A stretch of DNA of 58,063 nucleotides, from assembly GCA_910577785.1 (NCBI GenBank), contig CAJTNT010000025.1, forward strand, positions 1-58,063, given 5' to 3'. Source of the DNA: an uncultured Lachnospiraceae bacterium. Lineage in GTDB: Bacteria > Bacillota > Clostridia > Lachnospirales > Lachnospiraceae. Made by a program: the position numbers and the translations under genes. The notes under the pieces were generated by a model that worked only from the letters and a program-made list of their open reading frames with translations, did no database searches and had not been told where the DNA came from. Shown here one piece after another: positions 17,030-25,363 of the stretch (position 1 is its first letter; each line of letters starts with the position of its first letter).

Positions 17030-17088
17030 CATAACCGAAGGATATATTTGATACCCCTTATGGAAGATTAGAAAGAAGGATTACCCTT

Positions 17089-18918
17089 ATGAAGATGAAA
17101 CGAGAAGATATCCGAAATATTGCAATTATCGCCCATGTTGACCATGGCAAGACCACGCTGGTGGATGAGCTGCTGAAACAAAGCGGCGTATTCCGCGCCA
17201 ACCAGGAAGTGCAGGAACGGGTCATGGATTCTAACGATATTGAGCGGGAACGCGGGATTACCATCCTATCCAAAAACACGGCGGTTTTTTATAAGGATAC
17301 CAAGATTAACATTGTCGACACCCCTGGCCATGCCGATTTTGGCGGCGAAGTGGAACGTGTGCTGAAAATGGTGAATGGCGTCGTGCTGGTGGTGGACGCC
17401 TTTGAGGGCGCCATGCCGCAGACGAAGTTCGTGCTGATGAAGGCTCTGGCCTTAAGCCTCCCCGTCATCGTCTGCATCAACAAAATTGACCGCCCAGAAG
17501 CCCGCCCGGATGAGGTAATCGACGAAGTGCTGGAGCTATTCATGGATTTGGACGCCTCAGATGAACAGCTGGACTGCCCTTTTATTTATGCTTCTGCAAG
17601 GGACGGCTACGCGGTGAAGGACTTAAATGACGAGAAAAAAGACATGACCGCCCTCTTTGAGACGATCCTGGAATACATCCCTGCCCCCGAAGGCGACCCA
17701 GACGCCAATACACAGGTGCTGATCAGCACGATCGACTACAACGAATATGTCGGGCGCATCGGCGTGGGCAAGGTGGACAATGGCTGCCTCAAAATCAACC
17801 AGGAAGCCGTGGTCGTAAACCACCATGAGCCGGACAAGCTGAAGAAGGTACGCATCAGCAAGATGTATGAATTTGACGGGCTGAATAAGGTAGACGTATC
17901 AGAAGCCAAAATCGGCTCCATTGTGGCCATTTCCGGGATTGCAGACATCCATATCGGGGATACCATCTGTGCGCCGGAAGCCCCGGAAGCCATTGATTTC
18001 CAAAAGATCTCTGAGCCTACCATTTCTATGAACTTTATTGTCAATGACAGCCCATTGGCCGGGCAGGAAGGGAAATTTGTCACCTCCAGGCATATCCGCG
18101 ACCGGCTGTTCCGCGAGCTGAACACCGATGTCTCGCTGCGGGTGGAGGAAACGGACAGCCCTGACAGCCTCAAAGTGTCCGGGCGTGGGGAGCTGCACCT
18201 GTCGGTGCTGATTGAGAACATGCGCCGGGAGGGGTATGAATTTGCCGTCAGCAAGGCGGAAGTTTTATACCACACAGAGGAACATGGGAAGAAGCTGGAG
18301 CCGATGGAACTGGCCTATGTGGATGTGCCGGATGAATTTACGGGCTCCGTCATCGAGAAGCTGAGCCAGCGCAAAGGGGAGCTGCGGAATATGGGGCCGA
18401 TCAGCGGCGGATATACGCGGCTGGAGTTTAACATCCCTTCCCGGGGACTGATTGGCTACCGCAGCGAATTTCTGACCGATACCAAGGGCAATGGAATCAT
18501 CAATACCATTTTCAATGGCTATGAGCCTTACAAAGGAGATATCTCCTATCGCAAGCAAGGTTCCCTGATTGCGTTTGAGACAGGGGAATCCGTCACCTAT
18601 GGGCTGTTTGGGGCGCAGGATCGGGGAACGCTGTTTATCGGGCCTGGCGAAAAGGTGTATGCGGGGATGGTAATTGGGCAGAGCGCGAAGCCGGAAGACA
18701 TTGAAATTAATGTCTGCAAGAAAAAGCACCTGACCAATACACGATCCTCCAGCGCGGACGAGGCGCTGACACTGACGCCGCCGAAAATCCTCAGCCTGGA
18801 GCAGGCGCTGGAATTTATTGAAACGGATGAATTGTTGGAAGTAACGCCAAAGAGCCTGCGGATACGGAAGCGGATATTGGATCCGACCTTGCGCAAGAGG
18901 GCAGGGTTTAAGAAATAA
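17089..18918 (+). CDS. typA: Translational GTPase TypA/BipA
   Basis: A ribosome-associated GTPase of the EF-G superfamily with roles in ribosome assembly and stress adaptation. The 609-aa length is standard. G1 is AHVDHGKTTL near the N-terminus, the switch region ERERGITI matches family members, G3 is DTPGHADFGGEVER and G4 is NKIDRP. The C-terminal half carries the domain III/V and TypA-specific segments (GRGELHLSVLIENMRREGYE, then SRGLIGYRSEF). The ATG has AAGGA 8 nt upstream. It is transcribed from the second 78-bp repeat and ends at a strong terminator. Confidence 0.98.
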   Translation: MKMKREDIRNIAIIAHVDHGKTTLVDELLKQSGVFRANQEVQERVMDSNDIERERGITILSKNTAVFYKDTKINIVDTPGHADFGGEVERVLKMVNGVVLVVDAFEGAMPQTKFVLMKALALSLPVIVCINKIDRPEARPDEVIDEVLELFMDLDASDEQLDCPFIYASARDGYAVKDLNDEKKDMTALFETILEYIPAPEGDPDANTQVLISTIDYNEYVGRIGVGKVDNGCLKINQEAVVVNHHEPDKLKKVRISKMYEFDGLNKVDVSEAKIGSIVAISGIADIHIGDTICAPEAPEAIDFQKISEPTISMNFIVNDSPLAGQEGKFVTSRHIRDRLFRELNTDVSLRVEETDSPDSLKVSGRGELHLSVLIENMRREGYEFAVSKAEVLYHTEEHGKKLEPMELAYVDVPDEFTGSVIEKLSQRKGELRNMGPISGGYTRLEFNIPSRGLIGYRSEFLTDTKGNGIINTIFNGYEPYKGDISYRKQGSLIAFETGESVTYGLFGAQDRGTLFIGPGEKVYAGMVIGQSAKPEDIEINVCKKKHLTNTRSSSADEALTLTPPKILSLEQALEFIETDELLEVTPKSLRIRKRILDPTLRKRAGFKK

Positions 18919-18941
18919 GCGCCTGCAGGGCATACAAGGCA

Positions 18942-18982
18942 CAAGGCTCCCACTGCTTACCGTGGGAGCCTTGATTTTTTTG
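18942..18982 (+). terminator. typA terminator
   Basis: caaggctcccac (18942-18953) and gtgggagccttg (18962-18973) form a perfect 12-bp stem, followed by gatttttttg, a run of seven or more T. This is a textbook intrinsic terminator. Confidence 0.95.
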
Positions 18983-19038
18983 TTATTGGATCCGCCAACT
19001 ATAATCCCTGCTGCACATTCAACTACAGAAATCTCACT

Positions 19039-19360
19039 TTACAATCCAAAACAGGGATATGTCTGGTTGGTGGCGGCAAGGTCTACGAGCACATGCATAC
19101 CTTCTTCGATTTGCACTGTCAGGTCACTGGCCGGCTCTGAAACCTGGCCTTCCTCCTCTAAAAACTGAAATTCTGCACATACCTCGCTGCCCTGGCTAAT
19201 ACGGTATTCTCCCGGCTGGCATTGCCGACCGATATGCTCTCTTGCGGTACTTTACGCTGATTTTTGTCTTACCGCTCTTTCTTGTCCTGACAATCCCATT
19301 CTTATCCACGGAAGCGATAGCCTTATCCTTGCTCTTCCACACGGCCTTGCCATGATGCAA
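19039..19360 (-). pseudogene. Decayed fragment of an Ig-like (BIG2) surface protein
   Basis: The about 580 bp between the typA terminator and the alcohol dehydrogenase gene hold no intact gene. On the - strand one frame reads AVWKSKDKAIASVDKNGIVR and then KSGKTKISVK, a clear bacterial Ig-like group 2 strand pattern, before running into a stop. A neighbouring frame then continues for about 60 residues (EYRISQGSEVCAEFQFLEEE and onward) to a TAA at 19041-19039. A single frameshift around 19225-19255 would join them. The 5' part of the gene is missing. Intact Ig-like domains of the same type occur in the broken gene at 38045-39013. Confidence 0.6.
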
Positions 19361-19453
19361 ACCTATACTGAACGCCAGATAAATCTGCCGCCCAGTATAA
19401 CAGGATGCACACAGCCGTATAAGGAAATATGCCGCTTTGCGGCTGCAGCTGGC

Positions 19454-19489
19454 GCGATACTCATGGCAGATTTCATCGGCTATGAGTAT
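19454..19489. repeat. 36-bp dispersed palindromic repeat, copy 1
   Basis: This 36-bp sequence recurs at 42731-42766 with two mismatches. It is a near-perfect hairpin: atactcatggc pairs with gctatgagtat around an 11-nt loop. This copy lies between the decayed Ig-like gene and the 3' end of the alcohol dehydrogenase gene. Confidence 0.8.
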
Positions 19490-19561
19490 ATCATCACCGA
19501 ACTATGTAACCCGCATGGCGTCCAACAGCCAGGCAGACCATTACGGCTTTCAGCAAAAACC

Positions 19562-20752
19562 CTAAAAATCAATCTCCTCATCATAGAAGCAGGCCTTGAG
19601 CAGCTTCTCCATCTCTTCCGGCGTAGGAATCCTCGGGTTAGATCCTGTACAGGCATCCGAAATTGCCAGCTTTGCCACCTCTGGCAATTTCTCCATAAAT
19701 TCCTTCTCATCAATTATCCCGCCTTCATAATCCTTGATACAGGAGGGAATCTCCAAGGCCTGGTTCATTGACTTCAATTCTGCAATCAGGGCATCTACTA
19801 ATTCCTCTGTATTATTACCCTTAAGCCCAATAAAGGAGGCAATCTCTGCATAGCGCCCAGCCGCCTCTTCATTCTGCGCATTGTACTTAATTACCTTCGG
19901 CAGATACATCGCATTCGCGCACCCATGCACGATATGCCCGCCGCTATATGCCGCCCCGGTCTTATGAGCCATTGAGTGGACAATCCCCAACAGGGCATTG
20001 GAAAATGCCATCCCGGCCAGACACTGCGCATTGTGCATACGGCCCCTGGCTTCCATATCCCCGTCAAAAGAAGCCTTCAAGTCACGGTGGATCATCTTAA
20101 TGGCATGCAGCGCCAGCGGGTCTGTATAATCACAATGCAAGGTAGAAACATACGCCTCAATTGCATGGGTCATTGCGTCCATCCCAGTGTGGGCTGTAAG
20201 CTTCTTGGGCATGGTCTCTGCCAGGGCAGGATCTACAATCGCCACATCCGGCGTGATATTAAAGTCTGCCAACGGATATTTAATGCCCTTCGCATAGTCT
20301 GTAATTACAGAAAATGCTGTCACCTCTGTCGCCGTGCCGGAAGTAGAAGGAATTGCACAGAACTTTGCCTTCGTCCGCAGGGTGGGGAAACTAAAGGGGG
20401 TAATCAAATCCTCAAACGTGGTATCCGGGTACTCATAAAATGCCCACATAGCCTTCGCTGCGTCAATCGGGGAACCGCCGCCCATAGACACAATCCAGTC
20501 CGGCTCAAACTCACGCATTTTCTCTGCGCCCTTCATCACCGTCTCCACGCTGGGATCCGGCTCCACATTCTCAAACAGTTCCACTTCCATGCCTGCTTCT
20601 TTCAAGTAGCCCACTGCCTTGTCCAGGAAACCAAAGCGCTTCATGGAGCCGCCGCCCACTACAATTATCGCTTTCTTTCCGGATAGATGCTTCAATTCTT
20701 CCAAAGATCCCTTTCCATGATATAAATCCCTGGGTAATGTAAAACGTGCCAT
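19562..20752 (-). CDS. Iron-containing alcohol dehydrogenase (butanol dehydrogenase-like)
   Basis: A 396-aa group III (Fe-ADH) NAD(P)H-dependent dehydrogenase, likely interconverting a short-chain aldehyde and alcohol in fermentation. The nucleotide-binding MGGGSPIDAAKAMW is present. So are the metal-ligand region MDAMTHAIEAYVS, the Fe-ADH signature GIVHSMAHKTGAAYSGGHIVHG that supplies further His ligands, and an upstream Asp in the IVDPAL segment. AGGAGG lies upstream of the ATG. It has its own good promoter with an overlapping inverted repeat, so it is probably regulated singly. The exact substrate cannot be called from sequence. Confidence 0.95.
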   Translation of the reverse strand: MARFTLPRDLYHGKGSLEELKHLSGKKAIIVVGGGSMKRFGFLDKAVGYLKEAGMEVELFENVEPDPSVETVMKGAEKMREFEPDWIVSMGGGSPIDAAKAMWAFYEYPDTTFEDLITPFSFPTLRTKAKFCAIPSTSGTATEVTAFSVITDYAKGIKYPLADFNITPDVAIVDPALAETMPKKLTAHTGMDAMTHAIEAYVSTLHCDYTDPLALHAIKMIHRDLKASFDGDMEARGRMHNAQCLAGMAFSNALLGIVHSMAHKTGAAYSGGHIVHGCANAMYLPKVIKYNAQNEEAAGRYAEIASFIGLKGNNTEELVDALIAELKSMNQALEIPSCIKDYEGGIIDEKEFMEKLPEVAKLAISDACTGSNPRIPTPEEMEKLLKACFYDEEIDF

Positions 20753-20796
20753 AACAACCTCCTGTTAAGTCTAAACTATATACCAAATTCAAGAAA

Positions 20797-20849
20797 ATAA
20801 TACCATCATTTTGTATAGAAGTCAATTCTAATTCCTCCATAAATTAGAA
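20797..20849 (-). promoter_or_regulatory. Alcohol dehydrogenase promoter with operator-like inverted repeat
   Basis: On the - strand TTGACT (20825-20820) and TATTAT (20802-20797) are 17 bp apart. Directly upstream, abutting the -35 box, is a perfect inverted repeat: ttctaatt, 8 bp, aattagaa (20826-20849). Its position suits binding of an activator or repressor. Confidence 0.75.
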
Positions 20850-20883
20850 CAATTTCCACAAAATTGATTTATTTTATTACAAC

Positions 20884-20921
20884 AAATCCCCTGTATGGCG
20901 CCACCGCTATACAGGGGATTT
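20884..20921. repeat. 13-bp perfect hairpin between divergent promoters
   Basis: aaatcccctgtat (20884-20896) and atacaggggattt (20909-20921) pair exactly around a 12-nt loop. It lies between the promoters of the alcohol dehydrogenase gene (-) and metG (+), where no transcript is expected to end. There is no strong T-run on either side. Confidence 0.7.
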
Positions 20922-21073
20922 ATAAAAAGGGGAGGATAAGTATTTAACCTTATCTTTGGTTAGTCTTTTGGATCCGGTGGAACAAATGGGGGCTTTGTTC
21001 CTCCGGACAATGATAGTATTGGCGCTTTTGCCATTTTTATACATCCCTTACAAGAAAAATAAAAATTTTTCCC

Positions 21074-21103
21074 TTGACTTTTTCCACATTTCTATGATAC
21101 CCT
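21074..21103 (+). promoter_or_regulatory. Probable metG promoter
   Basis: TTGACT (21074-21079), an 18-bp spacer and TACCCT (21098-21103), preceded by an extended -10 TG at 21095-21096. The -10 box itself is weak. Its location just upstream of the T-box leader supports it. Confidence 0.5.
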
Positions 21104-21109
21104 TCTTAT

Positions 21110-21421
21110 TAATACAAATCAATGCAAACACTGTGAAAAAGAGAGTACGCATAAAGGAACGGCACAGAGAATCCCGGCTTGCTGAGAAGGGATCCAGGAT
21201 ATTATGCAGAAGATGGCTTTGGAGTGGCATTGCCGAACTGCCCGGCAGATAGGCAATGACAGGATTCGCCTGTTACAGCGATGGTATCGTCATTGCCGCC
21301 GCGCAGGATTTTGCGTTACGGCAGCGGGATACTGGCGAGGCCTGCTCCGCGAGGGGGCAGGTAAAGAGAAGTGGTACCGCGGTTCCGTCCGCCTTCTATT
21401 ATAATAGGAGGCGGCTTTTTT
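21110..21421 (+). promoter_or_regulatory. T-box leader (tRNA-Met) of metG
   Basis: The leader carries an ATG methionine codon at 21213-21215 in specifier context (agaagATGgctttggagt) and a canonical T-box agaagtggtaccgcgg (21368-21382). The terminator stem is ccgccttctat (21389-21399) with ataggaggcgg (21404-21414), followed by a T-run. It should sense uncharged tRNA-Met and control metG and probably the genes after it. About 190 bp of leader follow the terminator before the start codon. Confidence 0.93.
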
Positions 21422-21610
21422 ATCTTATAGGTCGGCGCTTCAAAGTGTGCAATCCCTTCAAGTTTGAGGGGACAGGGGAGTTGAAGTGGGATTGCCCACT
21501 TTGTTCTTATGGCTGATAAAATCCTGCCATGCGTATTGCGCCCCGCGAACCCCTCACTTCTTCATAAGGAACGGTTTAAAAATGAAATCTTATTTTCAGG
21601 AGGAAAGCGA

Positions 21611-23602
21611 ATGTGTACAGAATGTAAAAAAGGAAAGTATTATATGACGACTGCGATTGCCTATACTTCCGGCAAGCCCCATATCGGGAATACGTATGAA
21701 ATCGTACTGGCAGACAGCATTGCCCGCTTTAAGCGGCAGGAAGGCTATGACGTCTATTTCCAGACCGGGACGGATGAGCATGGGCAGAAAATTCAGCTCA
21801 AGGCTGAGGAAACCGGTATTACGCCCAAGGAATATGTGGACAATGTGGCGGGGATGGTGAAGGATATCTGGGATATGATGGGTTCCTCCCATGACAGCTT
21901 TGTGCGCACCACCGACCAGGATCATGAGCAGCAGGTGGCCAAAATCTTCAAAAAGCTATATGAACAGGGCGATATTTACAAGGGCGCTTATGAGGGCCTC
22001 TACTGCACCCCCTGCGAGTCTTTCTGGACAGAATCCCAGCTTGTGGACGGGAAATGCCCAGACTGCGGCCGCGAGGTCCAGCCTGCCCAGGAGGAAGCCT
22101 ATTTCTTCAAGATGAGCAAATATGCAGACCGCCTGATTGCACATATCAACGCCCACCCGGAATTTATCCAGCCGGTGTCCCGCAAAAATGAGATGATGAA
22201 CAATTTCCTGCTGCCTGGGCTGCAGGATCTGTGCGTTTCCAGGACTTCTTTTTCTTGGGGAATCCCAGTAGATTTCGACCCCAAACATGTGATTTATGTC
22301 TGGCTGGATGCGCTGAGCAACTATATTACCAAGATTGGCTATGACGCAGATGGGAACTCCAGCGAGCTGTTCCAGAAGAACTGGCCGGCAGAGCTGCATC
22401 TAATCGGCAAGGACATTATCCGCTTCCATACCATTTACTGGCCGATTTTCCTGATGGCGCTGGACCTGCCCCTGCCCAAGCAGATTTTCGGTCATCCCTG
22501 GCTGCTGCAGGGAGAGGGCAAGATGAGCAAATCCAGGGGAAATGTACTCTATGCGGATGAACTGGTAGAAGTATTTGGCGTGGACGCCGTACGCTATTTC
22601 CTGCTCCATGAAATGCCGTTTGACAACGACGGCCTGATTTCCTGGGAACTGGTGACCGAAAGGCGCAACTCCGACCTCGCCAATACCCTCGGCAACCTGG
22701 TAAACCGCACCATTTCCATGAGCAACAAATACTTTGGCGGGGAAGTTACCAACACCCATACCGAGGGCGGGATGGACGAAGATCTTAAGAAGACCGTCAC
22801 CAGCGCCGTAACTGCCGTTACCGCCAAAATGGATGAACTGCGTGTGGCCGATGCACTGACAGAGATTATCAACCTCTTCAAGCGCTGCAACAAATACATT
22901 GACGAGACCACGCCCTGGATCCTCGCCAAGAGCGATGAGGATAAACCCCGCCTGGCCACCGTACTCTACAACCTGGTGGAAAGCATTTCCATCGGCGCGA
23001 CCCTCTTAAAGAGCTTTATGCCAGAGACTTCCCGCAAAATCCTCGCACAGCTCAATGCCGCTGAAGTGCCATATGATAAGCTGGATCAGTTCGGCCATTA
23101 TATCAGCGGGACAAAGGTCACAGACCAGCCGGAAATCCTCTTTGAGCGCATGAAAATCGAAGATGTAATCGCCAAAGTGGAGGAAATGCATCCTGCCGCA
23201 GAGGAAAAAAATACGCAGGGAGCAGGAGAAGATAACGCACAGGATGCACAGCCCGTTATCGACATTGAGCCAAAGGCAGAAATCTCCTATGAGGATTTCA
23301 TGAAAATGCAGTTCCAGGTAGGGGAAATCATTGCCTGCGAAAAAGTTTCCAAGTCCAAGAAGCTGCTTTGTTCCCAGGTGCGCATCGGCAGCCAGGTAAA
23401 GCAGATTGTATCTGGTATCCAGAAGCACTACACCCCGGAAGAGATGGTCGGCAAAAAGGTAATGGTGCTGGTGAACTTAAAGCCCGCGAAACTGGCAGGC
23501 GTCCTTTCGGAAGGAATGCTGCTGTGCGCAGAGGATGAAAATGGGACGCTTTCCCTGGTCGTACCAGAGAAGGCCATGCCATCGGGAGCAGAGATTTGTT
23601 AA
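21611..23602 (+). CDS. metG: Methionyl-tRNA synthetase
   Basis: Charges tRNA-Met. The 663-aa form carries the HIGH-type motif KPHIGNTYEIV and the KMSKS motif GKMSKSRGN. Zinc-knuckle cysteines appear as CTPCESFW and CPDCGREV. An OB-fold tRNA-binding domain (about residues 560-663, MKMQFQVGEIIACEKVSKSK) gives dimeric bacterial MetG its C-terminal extension. ATG 21611 is chosen because AGGAGG lies 7 nt upstream and the protein then opens as family members do (KKGKYYMTTAIAYTSGKPH). An in-frame upstream start at 21509 would add 34 unconserved residues. It is followed after 14 bp by tatD. Confidence 0.97.
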   Translation: MCTECKKGKYYMTTAIAYTSGKPHIGNTYEIVLADSIARFKRQEGYDVYFQTGTDEHGQKIQLKAEETGITPKEYVDNVAGMVKDIWDMMGSSHDSFVRTTDQDHEQQVAKIFKKLYEQGDIYKGAYEGLYCTPCESFWTESQLVDGKCPDCGREVQPAQEEAYFFKMSKYADRLIAHINAHPEFIQPVSRKNEMMNNFLLPGLQDLCVSRTSFSWGIPVDFDPKHVIYVWLDALSNYITKIGYDADGNSSELFQKNWPAELHLIGKDIIRFHTIYWPIFLMALDLPLPKQIFGHPWLLQGEGKMSKSRGNVLYADELVEVFGVDAVRYFLLHEMPFDNDGLISWELVTERRNSDLANTLGNLVNRTISMSNKYFGGEVTNTHTEGGMDEDLKKTVTSAVTAVTAKMDELRVADALTEIINLFKRCNKYIDETTPWILAKSDEDKPRLATVLYNLVESISIGATLLKSFMPETSRKILAQLNAAEVPYDKLDQFGHYISGTKVTDQPEILFERMKIEDVIAKVEEMHPAAEEKNTQGAGEDNAQDAQPVIDIEPKAEISYEDFMKMQFQVGEIIACEKVSKSKKLLCSQVRIGSQVKQIVSGIQKHYTPEEMVGKKVMVLVNLKPAKLAGVLSEGMLLCAEDENGTLSLVVPEKAMPSGAEIC

Positions 23603-23616
23603 ATAGGAGGAAGGCA

Positions 23617-24387
23617 ATGATTTTTGATAGCCATGCACATTATGACGACAGCAAATTTGACGGGGACAGGGAGCAGCTGCTTCCCTCCCTCGCAGAACAT
23701 GGGATTGGGCCGGTGATCAACGTCGGCTCTTCCCTTGAGGGCTGCCAGAAAACGGCTGCCCTTACAGAACAGTATGATTTTGTATATGGAGCGCTCGGCA
23801 TCCATCCCAGCGACATTTCCGACCTGACGGAAGAATCCTACCAGTGGATTTTGCAGAAGAGCCAGCTGCCCAAGATTGTGGCCATCGGCGAAATCGGCCT
23901 TGACTACTACTGGGAAAAAGACGAAGCCTCACAGCGGCAGCAGCGCTACTGGTTCTGCCGCCAGATGGAACTGGCACGGGATACTGGGCTGCCAGTGATT
24001 ATCCACTCCCGGGAAGCGGCAAAAGATACCCTCAAGCTGATGCAGGGCATCCACAGCGAGCAGATTCCCGGCGTCATCCACTGCTTCTCTTACTCCCTGG
24101 AAATGGCAGAAATTTACCTAAATATGGGCTATTATATTGGGATTGGCGGCGTTGTGACCTTCCGCAATGCCAAAAAACTCAAGGAAATCGCCGCCCAGAT
24201 TCCCTTAGAACGCATCCTGCTCGAGACAGACGCGCCGTACCTGGCGCCCGAGCCAAAACGTGGGAAGCGCAACTCCTCCCTGAACCTCCCTTATGTTGCA
24301 GAGGAAATCGCACGGCTGCGGAATATAACAGCGGAAGAAGTCATTGAGGCGACTGCCGCAAACGCCCGGAGACTATTCCGGATGTAA
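23617..24387 (+). CDS. tatD: TatD-family metal-dependent hydrolase (DNase)
   Basis: A 256-aa TIM-barrel hydrolase. The metal ligands are visible in order: HxH in FDSHAHYDD, Glu in GEIGLDYYW, His in VIIHSREA, His in GVIHCFSYS and Asp in LLETDAPYLAPEP. TatD proteins are 3'-5' DNases of uncertain physiological role. ATG 23617 is chosen because GGAGG lies about 6 nt upstream; an in-frame codon at 23596 overlaps the metG stop. A metG-tatD-rsmA order is common in Firmicutes. RNase M5, often present between tatD and rsmA, is absent here. Confidence 0.95.
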   Translation: MIFDSHAHYDDSKFDGDREQLLPSLAEHGIGPVINVGSSLEGCQKTAALTEQYDFVYGALGIHPSDISDLTEESYQWILQKSQLPKIVAIGEIGLDYYWEKDEASQRQQRYWFCRQMELARDTGLPVIIHSREAAKDTLKLMQGIHSEQIPGVIHCFSYSLEMAEIYLNMGYYIGIGGVVTFRNAKKLKEIAAQIPLERILLETDAPYLAPEPKRGKRNSSLNLPYVAEEIARLRNITAEEVIEATAANARRLFRM

Positions 24388-24440
24388 CTATGTTAACGGA
24401 AAATCCCTACCCCTTGAAACGTAACTAGAAAGGAATTTTC

Positions 24441-25307
24441 ATGGCAAACCTAGGCTCCCCCCAGAATACAATTGCAATCTTACAAAAATATAACTTTCGC
24501 TTCCAGAAGAAATTCGGGCAGAATTTCCTGATCGACTCCCGTGTGCTGGACAAAATTATCCGGGCGGCGGACATCACCCCTGAAGATTTTGTGTTGGAAA
24601 TCGGCCCCGGGATTGGCACGATGACACAGTACCTCTGCGAACATGCCCGCGCCGTCACTGCCGTAGAAATTGACCGAAACCTGATTCCCATCCTAGAGGA
24701 AACATTAGGAAGATACCACAATGCCGAAATTATCTGCCAGGATATCCTGAAAATGGATCTGGCGCGGCTGGCCGAAGAAAAAAATAGCGGCTCCCCGATC
24801 AAGGTTGTTGCAAACCTTCCTTATTATATTACGACACCGATTATCATGGGGCTGTTTGAAAGCCATATGCCGGTCGAGAGCGTCACCGTGATGGTGCAGA
24901 AGGAAGTGGCGGAGCGCATGCAGGCGGCTCCTGGTTCCAAAGACTACGGGGCGCTGTCCCTGGCCGTGCAGTATTATTCCCTGCCGGAAATTGTGGCAAA
25001 TGTACCCCCACACTCCTTTATCCCCCGCCCCAAAGTCGGCAGCTGCGTCATCCGCCTGGCCAAACGCCCCACCCCGCCCCTGCCAGTAGAGGACGAAAAG
25101 CTATTATTCTCCATGATCCGCGCCTCCTTCCAGCAGCGGCGCAAAACACTGGCCAATGGCCTACAGAATGCTCCCGATCTTTCCATAAGCAAAGAACTTG
25201 CCATCCGCACCCTGGAAAGCCTGGGCTTAAACCCCAACATCCGTGGGGAAGCGCTTTCCCTGGAACAGTTTATCACCCTGAGCAATGCCTTCTCCCATGA
25301 TAAATAA
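24441..25307 (+). CDS. rsmA: 16S rRNA (adenine1518/1519-N6)-dimethyltransferase RsmA/KsgA
   Basis: Dimethylates the two adjacent adenines in helix 45 of 16S rRNA during 30S maturation. The 288-aa length, KKFGQNFLIDSRVLDKI opening, SAM-binding VLEIGPGIGTMT and catalytic VANLPYYITTPII motifs are diagnostic. The ATG is preceded by AGAAAGGA. It is the last gene of the metG-tatD-rsmA run. The next gene is convergent and starts 56 bp away; no obvious terminator hairpin is visible in that gap. Confidence 0.97.
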   Translation: MANLGSPQNTIAILQKYNFRFQKKFGQNFLIDSRVLDKIIRAADITPEDFVLEIGPGIGTMTQYLCEHARAVTAVEIDRNLIPILEETLGRYHNAEIICQDILKMDLARLAEEKNSGSPIKVVANLPYYITTPIIMGLFESHMPVESVTVMVQKEVAERMQAAPGSKDYGALSLAVQYYSLPEIVANVPPHSFIPRPKVGSCVIRLAKRPTPPLPVEDEKLLFSMIRASFQQRRKTLANGLQNAPDLSISKELAIRTLESLGLNPNIRGEALSLEQFITLSNAFSHDK

Positions 25308-25363
25308 CGGCGAAAGACAGGGCGTTTGTCCCTGTCCGTTACCTTTCAATATTAAAATATTCC

